This document shows positions 57,726-64,000 of a stretch of DNA of 64,000 nt, piece after piece. Where the stretch lies: the NCBI RefSeq assembly GCF_900105785.1, contig NZ_LT629799.1, positions 186,001-250,000 on the forward strand, given 5' to 3'. Numbering within the stretch: position 1 is the first letter of the stretch; each line of letters opens with the position of its first letter. A model generated the notes under the pieces. The model did no database searches. It saw nothing but the letters and a program-made list of their open reading frames with translations, and had not been told where the DNA came from. The DNA comes from Microlunatus sagamiharensis. GTDB taxonomy: Bacteria > Actinomycetota > Actinomycetes > Propionibacteriales > Propionibacteriaceae. A program made the position numbers and the translations under genes.

Positions 57726-57749
57726 CCGGCGGGCACCACGGGTTCGGGT

Positions 57750-58544
57750 CTAGCTGCTGCTGGCGACCGCGGCGGCGATCGCGATCCCGTAGATCAGGAT
57801 ACCGAGTCCCTGGAGCACGACGCCGATGATGCCGAGGATGCGCCCCGTGACGATCGTGGAGCGGTTGTTGTAGGCGGCCGGGTTGGCGTCGATCTCGCGG
57901 AGCGCCTTGTTGCCAGTCGTGATGGCGAAGATGCCGCAGATGAAGCAGACGACCAGGCCGAGGATGCCGAGCACCAGGACGGTCGTCCCGGACTGGTGGG
58001 CGACGGGGGCGCCGCCGTAGCCGCCCTGGTAGCCGCCGTAGGCCGGCTGGCCGTAGGGGACGGGCTGCCCGTAGCCGGCGTCGGGCTGGCCGTAGCCGCC
58101 CTGCTGCCCGTACGCACCCGGCTGGCCGTACTCGCCCTGCTGCTGGCCGTACTCGCCGCCGGGCTGCCCGAGCTCGCCCTGCTGCTGGCCGTACTCAGCC
58201 TGCTGGCCGTAGTCGCCCTGCTGCCCGTACGGCGCCTGCTGCTGGCCGTACTGCCCGGCCTGGTCGCCGTACTGGCCCTGCGGGGAGCTCTGGTCGCCCC
58301 CCTGCTGCTGCCCGTAGGGGGAGGAGTAGCCCTGGTCGCCCTGCTGGCCGTAGCCGCCGGCGGCCTGGTCCGAGCCCGAGCCGTACGACGACCCGTAGGA
58401 GGACGAGCCGTACGAGGACGGGTCGACGGCCGACGAACCGGCGCTGTCGGACCCGCTGCGGCCCGCCTCGTCGGAGGACGGGGGCTGGTAGGGGTTGGTG
58501 TCGCCGCCGCTGGGCTCGTTGCGGGGCTCGTTCGGCTCGCTCAT
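57750..58544 (-). CDS. DUF4190 membrane protein with QYGQ-rich head
   Basis: A 264-residue protein. Residues ~10-165 are low-complexity Gly/Gln/Tyr/Ser (repeats such as [10 protein letters not shown]), probably disordered. The last ~80 are a DUF4190-like pair of membrane segments: [67 protein letters not shown]. The ATG at 58544 (MSEPNEPRN) is the most likely of three close Met codons. Function unknown. Confidence 0.82.
   Translation of the reverse strand: MSEPNEPRNEPSGGDTNPYQPPSSDEAGRSGSDSAGSSAVDPSSYGSSSYGSSYGSGSDQAAGGYGQQGDQGYSSPYGQQQGGDQSSPQGQYGDQAGQYGQQQAPYGQQGDYGQQAEYGQQQGELGQPGGEYGQQQGEYGQPGAYGQQGGYGQPDAGYGQPVPYGQPAYGGYQGGYGGAPVAHQSGTTVLVLGILGLVVCFICGIFAITTGNKALREIDANPAAYNNRSTIVTGRILGIIGVVLQGLGILIYGIAIAAAVASSS
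58060..58440 (-). repeat. Coding repeat of GQQG/GEYGQ units
   Basis: Short imperfect units encode QQ, YGQ, EYG and QQGQ blocks in the DUF4190 protein. They give a disordered head of about 120 residues. Confidence 0.7.
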
Positions 58545-58626
58545 GGCCGACATCATCGCGCATCAGCGGGTCGCACGCGGTCAGGTGCGCGCGCGACCCG
58601 CGCCGGCGGGGCTCAGGGCACAGGGC

Positions 58627-59640
58627 TCAGGGAACGAGGCCCAGGGAGCGCACCGCCTCGCGCTCCTCGGAGAGCTCGGCGACCGTGGCGTCGATCTTGG
58701 CCTGCGAGAACTCGTTGACCTCGAGGCCCGGGACGATCGTCCAGTCGCCGCCGCTGGTCGTGCAGGCGAATGAGCTCACGATGCCCTCGGGGACGCCGTA
58801 CGAGCCGTCGGACGGGACGGCCATGGAGACCCAGTCGCCCTCCGGCGTGCCCAGCACCCAGTCGTGCATGTGGTCGATGGTCGCCTTGGCCGCGCTGGCC
58901 GCCGAGCTGGCGCCACGCGCCTCGATGATCGCCGCCCAGCGCTTCTGCACGGTCGGCAGGAAGTCGCTCTCCAGCCAGGCCTTGTCGTCGACGACCTCGG
59001 CGGCGCTGCGGCCGCCGATGCGCGCGTTGAAGATGTCGGGGTACTGCGTGGCGGAGTGGTTGCCCCAGATCGTCACCTGGCTCACCTCGGCGACCGGCAC
59101 ACCGGCCTTGATCGCCAGCTGGCCGGCGGCGCGGTTGTGGTCGAGGCGGGTGAGCGCGTTGAAGCGCTCCTTCGGGATGTCGGGGGCGTTGCTCAGCGCG
59201 ATCAGGGCGTTGGTGTTGGCCGGGTTGCCCGTGATCAGCACCCGGACGTCGTCAGCGGCGTGGTCGTTCAGCGCGCGGCCCTGCGGCTTGAAGATCGCCC
59301 CGTTGGCCTCGAGCAGGTCGCCGCGCTCCATGCCCTTGCTGCGCGGGCGCGCGCCCACGAGGAAGGCCAGGTTGACCCCGTCGAAGACCTGGTTGGGGTC
59401 GTCGCCGATCACGACCGACTCCAGCAGCGGGTAGGCGCAGTCGTCGAGCTCCATGACCACGCCCTCGAGCGCCTTGAGCGCCGGGGTGATCTCCAGGAGC
59501 CGCAGCTGCACGGGCTGGTCGGGGCCGAGCAGCTCGCCGCTCGCGATCCGGAAGAGCAGGCTGTAGCAGATCTGCCCGGCGGCTCCGGTGACGGCGACCT
59601 TCACAGGCTGCTTCGCGGTCGCTCCAGCGGTGGTGCTCAC
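58627..59640 (-). CDS. mdh: Malate dehydrogenase
   Basis: A 337-residue NAD-dependent enzyme: [96 protein letters not shown] and [23 protein letters not shown]. The catalytic His is in [12 protein letters not shown]. It belongs to the dimeric cytosolic-type MDH found in actinobacteria. GAGGAGA precedes the GTG at 59640. It oxidises malate in the TCA cycle; icd lies about 0.7 kb further downstream on the same strand side. Confidence 0.96.
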   Translation of the reverse strand: MSTTAGATAKQPVKVAVTGAAGQICYSLLFRIASGELLGPDQPVQLRLLEITPALKALEGVVMELDDCAYPLLESVVIGDDPNQVFDGVNLAFLVGARPRSKGMERGDLLEANGAIFKPQGRALNDHAADDVRVLITGNPANTNALIALSNAPDIPKERFNALTRLDHNRAAGQLAIKAGVPVAEVSQVTIWGNHSATQYPDIFNARIGGRSAAEVVDDKAWLESDFLPTVQKRWAAIIEARGASSAASAAKATIDHMHDWVLGTPEGDWVSMAVPSDGSYGVPEGIVSSFACTTSGGDWTIVPGLEVNEFSQAKIDATVAELSEEREAVRSLGLVP

Positions 59641-59734
59641 GGGTCTCCTCGTTCTCTCGTCGGTCTCGGGGTCGTGCTGAGGGTGGTGCGGTGGGACCTC
59701 CGTGCGGAGGGTCCGGCACCCCGACGCTAGTCCG

Positions 59735-59746
59735 TACGGTGGTGCG
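59735..59746 (+). promoter_or_regulatory. -10 box for leaderless kinase mRNA
   Basis: TACGGT (59735-59740) ends 6 bases before the GTG at 59747. Confidence 0.55.
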
Positions 59747-60322
59747 GTGACGGTCCGGGTCGGGATGGCGCAGGCACCGGGCTTCGTCCGCGAGCGCCTG
59801 GCCGGGCTCGGCGGCACCCGCTGGGTCGGCCTCGACGGCAAGGGGGCGTCGGGCAAGACGACGCTCGCCGCCGCCGTGGCCGCGGCGCTCGGTGCCGCCG
59901 CGGTCGTCCACGTCGACGACTTCGCCCGGCGCTCGGTGGAGACCTGGGAGCGCGACCGGTTCGTCGCGCAGGTCCTGGCGCCGCTGCGGGCCGGGCGGCC
60001 GGCGCGCTACGAGCGCTGGGACTGGGACGCCGACACCTCGCTCGGCTGGGCCGAGGTGCCCGTCGGTGTGCCGGTGGTCGTCGAGGGGGTCTCGAGCACC
60101 GACGTGCGGCTCGGCGTCCCGTGGGACGTCACGCTCTGGCTGGACGTCGCGCCGGAGGTGCGGCTCGCCCGGGCCCTGGCCCGCGACGGCGAGGCGATGC
60201 GCGAGCAGTGGGTGGAGCGGTGGATGCCGGCCGAGGACGCGTACGAGGCCGCCCAGCGGCCGCAGGAGCGTGTCGACGCGGTGGTGGTCGGCGACGCCGC
60301 GCCGGTTTCCTTACCGCAGTGA
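59747..60322 (+). CDS. Uridine kinase-like P-loop protein
   Basis: A 191-residue protein with Walker [16 protein letters not shown], then [10 protein letters not shown] (the substrate Asp pair), RYERWDWD and [10 protein letters not shown]. The family is small uridine kinase/adenylylsulfate kinase-like ATPases of actinobacteria; the substrate is not known. The start is set by the TACGGT box. The gene is divergent from mdh and convergent with icd. Confidence 0.78.
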   Translation: MTVRVGMAQAPGFVRERLAGLGGTRWVGLDGKGASGKTTLAAAVAAALGAAAVVHVDDFARRSVETWERDRFVAQVLAPLRAGRPARYERWDWDADTSLGWAEVPVGVPVVVEGVSSTDVRLGVPWDVTLWLDVAPEVRLARALARDGEAMREQWVERWMPAEDAYEAAQRPQERVDAVVVGDAAPVSLPQ

Positions 60323-60330
60323 GCGCCCGA

Positions 60331-60345
60331 GGCCCCTCGGGGGCC
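60331..60345. terminator. Weak hairpin between convergent kinase and icd genes
   Basis: GGCCCC (60331-60336) pairs with GGGGCC (60340-60345) around TCG. It lies in the 61-base gap between the two stop codons. Confidence 0.4.
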
Positions 60346-60383
60346 AGCAGGACGCGACCGGGCAAGAAAACCGGCGCGCGAGG

Positions 60384-62603
60384 TCAGCCGAGCTGAGCCA
60401 GGACCTCGTTCAGCGTCGCCGAGGGGCGCATGACCTCGCCGGCCTTGGCGTCGTCGGGACGGTAGTAGCCGCCGATGTCGACCGGGTGGCCCTGCACGGC
60501 GAGCAGCTCGTCCACGATCGTCTGCTCCTGCTCGGCCAGCCGCTGGGCGACCGGGCCGAACGTCGACGCCAGGTCCGCGTCGTCGGACTGCGCCGCCAGC
60601 TCCTGCGCCCAGTAGAGGGCGAGGTAGAAGTGGCTGCCGCGGTTGTCGATCGTGCCCAGCCGGCGCCCGGGCGAGCGGTTCTCGTTGAGGAAGGTCCCCG
60701 TCGCCCGGTCCAGGGTGTCGGCCAGGACCTGCGCGCGCGGGTTGCTGGTGGACTGGGCCAGGTGCTCGAGGCTGACCGCGAGCGCGAGGAACTCGCCCAG
60801 GCTGTCCCAGCGCAGGTAGTCCTCGCGGACGAGCTGCTGCACGTGCTTGGGCGCGGAGCCGCCGGCACCGGTCTCGAAGAGCCCGCCGCCGTTGATGAGC
60901 GGGACGACGGAGAGCATCTTGGCCGACGTCCCCAGCTCGAGGATCGGGAAGAGGTCGGTGAGGTAGTCGCGCAGCACGTTGCCGGTCACCGAGATGGTGT
61001 CCTCGCCGCGGCGGATCCGCTCGAGCGAGAACGCCGTCGCCTCGACCGGCGCCAGGACGCGGATGTCGAGGCCCTCGGTGTCGTGCTCGGGCAGGTACTG
61101 CTCGACCTTGGCGATCAGGCGCGCGTCGTGGGCGCGGTCGGCGTCGAGCCAGAAGACGGCCGGCGAGCCGGTCGCGCGGGCGCGGCTCACGGCGAGCTTG
61201 ACCCAGTCGCGGATGGCGACGTCCTTGGTCTGGCACATGCGCCAGATGTCCCCGGCCTCGACCTCCGTGGTCAGGACGACCTCGTCGCCGCTGCCGACGA
61301 CGCGGACGGTCCCGGCGGCCGGCACCTCGAAGGTCTTGTCGTGGCTGCCGTACTCCTCCGCGGCCTGCGCCATCAGCCCGACGTTCGGGACCGAGCCCAT
61401 CGTCGTGGGGTCGTACGCGCCGTGGGCCCGGCAGTCGTCGAGGACGACCTGGTAGACGTCGGCGTACGAGGAGTCCGGGATCACCGCGAGGGTGTCGGCC
61501 TCGGCGCCGTCGGGGCCCCACATGTGGCCGCCGATGCGGATCATCGCCGGCATCGAGGCGTCGACGATGACGTCGCTCGGGACGTGCAGGTTCGTGATGC
61601 CGCGGTCGGAGTCGACCATGGCGAGCGGCGGGCCGGCCTTCAGCCCGTCCTCGATCGCGGTCCGGATCTCGTCGCCCTGCTCGAGGGAGTCGAGGCCCGA
61701 GAGGATCGCGCCGAGGCCGTTGTTGCCGTTCAGGCCGGCGGGCAGCAGCACGTCGCCGTAGCGCTCGAACACCTCGGGCAGGAAGGCCCGGACGACGTGG
61801 CCGAAGATGATCGGGTCCGAGACCTTCATCATCGTGGCCTTGAGGTGCACCGAGAACAGCACGCCCTCGGCCCTGGCCCGCTGCACCTGCTCGGCGATGA
61901 ACGCGTCGAGCGCGGCGACGTGCATGACGGTCGCGTCGACGACCTCGCCGTCGAGGACCTTGACGCCGTCCTTGAGGACGGTGACCGTGCCGTCCTGGGC
62001 GACGTGCTCGATGCGCAGGGTCGCGTCGGCGTGCGCCACGGCGGAGGTCTCGTTGGAGCGGAAGTCGTCGGCGGTCATGTGCGCGACGTTCGTCCTGCTG
62101 TCGGCCGACCAGGCGCCCATGGAGTGCGGGTGGTTGCGCGCGTACTGCTTGACCGATGCGGGCGCCCGGCGGTCGCTGTTGCCCTCGCGCAGGACGGGGT
62201 TCACCGCGCTGCCCATGGCCCGGCCGTAGCGGGCGCGGACGTCACGCTCCTCGTCGGTCGAGGGGGAGTCGGGGTACGCCGGCAGCGCGAAGCCCTGGCC
62301 CTGCAGCTCGGTGATCGCGGCCTTGAGCTGGGGGACCGAGGCCGAGATGTTCGGGAGCTTGATGATGTTGGCCTGCGGCGTCTTGGCCAGCTCGCCGAGC
62401 TCGGCGAGGGAGTCGGGCACCTGCTGGTCGGCGGGCAGGAGGTCGGCGAACTGCGCCAGGATCCGGCCGGCCAGGGAGATGTCCCGGGTCTCGACCTCCA
62501 CGCCGGCCTGGCCGGTGAAGGCCTGGATGATCGGCAGGAAGGAGTAGGTCGCCAGCATCGGCGCCTCGTCGGTGTGGGTGTAGATGATCGTCGAGTCGCT
62601 CAC
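60384..62603 (-). CDS. icd: NADP-dependent isocitrate dehydrogenase, monomeric type
   Basis: A 739-residue enzyme of the monomeric IDH family: [64 protein letters not shown] and [33 protein letters not shown]. It converts isocitrate to 2-oxoglutarate with NADP. This type is common in actinobacteria. The GTG at 62603 follows TAAGTT by 6 bases (leaderless). The upstream gap holds the second palindromic element. Confidence 0.97.
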   Translation of the reverse strand: MSDSTIIYTHTDEAPMLATYSFLPIIQAFTGQAGVEVETRDISLAGRILAQFADLLPADQQVPDSLAELGELAKTPQANIIKLPNISASVPQLKAAITELQGQGFALPAYPDSPSTDEERDVRARYGRAMGSAVNPVLREGNSDRRAPASVKQYARNHPHSMGAWSADSRTNVAHMTADDFRSNETSAVAHADATLRIEHVAQDGTVTVLKDGVKVLDGEVVDATVMHVAALDAFIAEQVQRARAEGVLFSVHLKATMMKVSDPIIFGHVVRAFLPEVFERYGDVLLPAGLNGNNGLGAILSGLDSLEQGDEIRTAIEDGLKAGPPLAMVDSDRGITNLHVPSDVIVDASMPAMIRIGGHMWGPDGAEADTLAVIPDSSYADVYQVVLDDCRAHGAYDPTTMGSVPNVGLMAQAAEEYGSHDKTFEVPAAGTVRVVGSGDEVVLTTEVEAGDIWRMCQTKDVAIRDWVKLAVSRARATGSPAVFWLDADRAHDARLIAKVEQYLPEHDTEGLDIRVLAPVEATAFSLERIRRGEDTISVTGNVLRDYLTDLFPILELGTSAKMLSVVPLINGGGLFETGAGGSAPKHVQQLVREDYLRWDSLGEFLALAVSLEHLAQSTSNPRAQVLADTLDRATGTFLNENRSPGRRLGTIDNRGSHFYLALYWAQELAAQSDDADLASTFGPVAQRLAEQEQTIVDELLAVQGHPVDIGGYYRPDDAKAGEVMRPSATLNEVLAQLG

Positions 62604-62615
62604 CCCACGAACTTA
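62604..62615 (-). promoter_or_regulatory. -10 box for leaderless icd
   Basis: On the minus strand TAAGTT (62610-62615) lies 6 bases before the GTG at 62603. Confidence 0.6.
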
Positions 62616-62680
62616 TCGTGCGCCCGGCGCGGCCCCCGTGGGCGCTCGGCGCGACCGGCCTCCGTGCGACCTCTCCCGAG

Positions 62681-62747
62681 ACCGCCGAGCGGTAGGTTGC
62701 AGCGCCTTCCCGGGCCCAGATCGCGCCGCAACCTACCGCTCGGCGGT
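62681..62747. repeat. Palindromic element, copy 2 of 2
   Basis: Two arms (62681-62705 and 62723-62747) match at 24 of 25 positions after inversion; the loop is 17 bases. The arms differ from those at 32415-32479 by only a few bases: CCGCCGAGCGGTAGGTTGC here, CCGCCGAGCGGTAGCTTGC there. It lies between a dehydrogenase gene end and the icd start, so it may end transcription. Confidence 0.9.
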
Positions 62748-62774
62748 GGTTCGGGAGCGCGCTCGCCCCGGCGG

Positions 62775-62836
62775 GACCACTGGTCAGCAGTGGTCCGCAG
62801 CGGCGTCCGATTCGACTCAGAAGTGACCAGTGGTCA
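62775..62836. promoter_or_regulatory. Two copies of a GACCA-N-TGGTC palindrome
   Basis: GACCACTGGTC (62775-62785) is followed by CAGTGGTC (62788-62795), giving a hairpin. TGACCAGTGGTCA (62824-62836) is a perfect palindrome around one base. The two GACCA starts are exactly 50 bases apart. It could be an operator pair for icd or the dehydrogenase gene. Confidence 0.45.
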
Positions 62837-62929
62837 GCCAGGGGGGCTGGTGCCGCGTGGACCCAGCCCTCGCCAGACGGGGCGCGGCGACCCGACCCCG
62901 GTCCGCGTCCGAGCGAAGCGAGGACCACG

Positions 62930-64000
62930 TCACATCGTGGCGGCGCGGCCGATCTGCACGACCTTCCAGCCAGCGTTGCGCCAGGTGGGGGCGTGGAGCT
63001 TGAGGCGGGCGTCGATGAGGACCTTGGCCTTGACCAGGTCAGCGAACTTCTCCGGGTCGAGCTGGCGGAACTCGGGCCACTCGGTCAGGTGCAGGACGAC
63101 CTCGGCGCCGAGCATGGCCTGCTCGACGCTGGCGACCTGGGTGAACCCCTCGCGCGGCGGGAGCCGGGCCTCGGGGTCGTAGATCCGCACGTCGGCGCCC
63201 GCCGCGTGGAGCCGGTCGGCCACCGTGAGGGCGGGGGAGTTGCGGGTGTCGTCGGTCCCCGGCTTGAAGGCGGCGCCGAGGACGGCGATGCGCTTGCCGG
63301 TCACGTCGCCGCCGGCCTGCTCGATGGCGAGGTCGGCGATCTCGGTGCGCTGGCCGTCGTTGATGGCCTCGACGGCGTGGATGAAGTCGGACAGGACGTT
63401 CACGCCGAGCTCGTCGGCCCGGTAGGCCAGCGCGGCGATGTCCTTGGGCAGGCAGCCGCCGCCGAAGCCGAGGCCGGCGTTGAGGAACTCGCGGCCGATG
63501 CGGTTGTCGAAGCCGATCGCGTCGGCGAGGAGCGTGACGTCGCCGCCTGCGGCCTGGCACATCTGCGCCATCGCGTTGATGAAGCTGATCTTGGTGGCGA
63601 GGAAGGAGTTCGCCGCGACCTTGATCAGCTCGGCCGTGGCGATGTCGCAGCGCACGACCGGGGTGCGGTCGCTGATCGGCAGGGCGTACACCTCGTCGAG
63701 CACCTCGAGCGCGTGCCGGGAGTGCGTGCCGAAGACCAGGCGGTCCGGGTGCAGGGTGTCCTCGACCGCGTACGCCTCGCGCAGGAACTCCGGGTTCCAC
63801 GCGACCTCGACCGCGTCGCCGGCCGGCGCGAGCCCACGGATCCGGGCCTCGAGCGCCATCGCGGTGCCGACCGGGACCGTGGACTTGCCGACGACCAGGC
63901 ACGGCTCGGTCAGCAGCGGCGCGAGGCTCTCGACCGCGGCGTGCAGCTGGCTCAGGTCGGCCGCACCGTTGGCCTGCGACGGCGTCCCGAGCGCGAGGAA
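62930..64000 (-). CDS. UDP-glucose/GDP-mannose dehydrogenase family protein, 5' end cut off
   Basis: The frame is open to the window edge; 356 residues are visible and the Rossmann start is outside. Visible: LALGTPSQANGAADLSQLHAAVESLAP, TVPVGTA, WNPEFLREAYAVEDTLHPDRLVFG, NSFLATKISFINAMAQ, then GREFLNAGLGFGGGCLPKDI with the catalytic Cys. The C-terminal NAD-dependent half shows GAAFKPGTDDTRNSPAL. It oxidises a UDP-hexose to the uronate, probably UDP-glucose. The ATG at 63859 is internal. Confidence 0.93.
   Translation of the reverse strand, partial: FLALGTPSQANGAADLSQLHAAVESLAPLLTEPCLVVGKSTVPVGTAMALEARIRGLAPAGDAVEVAWNPEFLREAYAVEDTLHPDRLVFGTHSRHALEVLDEVYALPISDRTPVVRCDIATAELIKVAANSFLATKISFINAMAQMCQAAGGDVTLLADAIGFDNRIGREFLNAGLGFGGGCLPKDIAALAYRADELGVNVLSDFIHAVEAINDGQRTEIADLAIEQAGGDVTGKRIAVLGAAFKPGTDDTRNSPALTVADRLHAAGADVRIYDPEARLPPREGFTQVASVEQAMLGAEVVLHLTEWPEFRQLDPEKFADLVKAKVLIDARLKLHAPTWRNAGWKVVQIGRAATM

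Larger units (their letters stand above)
62616..62929. other. Gene-free stretch between icd and the UDP-sugar dehydrogenase gene
   Basis: It holds the palindromic element (62681-62747) and two short palindromes (62775-62795 and 62824-62836). The rest shows no reading frame I can defend. Confidence 0.5.

Overview
This is a very GC-rich window of actinobacterial chromosome. Gene content and order point to Propionibacteriales, most like a Nocardioides-type organism (inference, not a species call). Supporting signs are paired guaB2/guaB3-type genes near guaA, a groES-groEL pair whose GroEL has a His-rich tail, a ShbA/SigD-type sigma factor beside guaB, the run perM-purN-purH-folD-DUF3017, a monomeric NADP isocitrate dehydrogenase, and many genes with a TANNNT box 6-7 bases before a GTG or ATG (leaderless transcripts). 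I see no rRNA, tRNA, insertion sequence, prophage or CRISPR array.

Layout. 1-8.5 kb: end of an alpha/beta hydrolase, a nucleoside-kinase-like P-loop protein, a DEAD-box helicase with a long RDDRPSYN-repeat head, then the t6A tRNA-modification cluster (GNAT-TsaE fusion, TsaB, RimI, TsaD) and a methyltransferase. 8.6-12.4 kb: secreted metallophosphoesterase, then groES-groEL behind a CIRCE operator. 12.8-24.4 kb: sigma factor, IMP dehydrogenase, CtaG-like membrane protein, GuaB3, an SSI-type protease inhibitor divergent from a large secreted subtilase, chorismate mutase, a GT-C-type membrane glycosyltransferase, and GMP synthase. 24.4-32.4 kb: DUF1275 protein and a peptide ABC operon with a gamma-glutamyltransferase inside it. 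32.5-36.7 kb: an envelope-stress island of PspC-domain proteins, sensor kinase and LuxR-type regulator. 36.8-43.3 kb: small membrane proteins, an Rrf2 regulator and TauE/SafE exporter, a phospholipase-D-type protein and UvrD/PcrA helicase. 43.5-46.7 kb: two secreted M23 peptidases and a lipase-like hydrolase. 46.7-49.4 kb: free-standing cobalamin-binding protein and succinyl-CoA synthetase. 49.5-52.7 kb: an unusual photolyase-like protein and a PknH-type sensor-domain membrane protein. 52.8-57.7 kb: perM-purN-purH-folD-DUF3017. 57.7-64 kb: DUF4190 protein, malate dehydrogenase, a small kinase, isocitrate dehydrogenase, and the end of a UDP-sugar dehydrogenase cut by the window edge.

How the genes fit together: most is core metabolism. 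Purine synthesis (guaB, guaB3, guaA, purN, purH, folD) and TCA enzymes (sucCD, mdh, icd) dominate, with t6A synthesis, chaperonins and cell-envelope maintenance around them.

Most notable: (1) the gene at 49549-50781 looks like a photolyase/cryptochrome with its two domains in swapped order and a four-cysteine pattern like the iron-sulfur photolyases; (2) a palindromic element present twice, 30 kb apart; (3) a regulatory region before an M23 peptidase with a tandem 11-bp repeat inside the promoter; (4) an inhibitor-protease head-to-head pair; (5) a gamma-glutamyltransferase embedded in a peptide-import operon.
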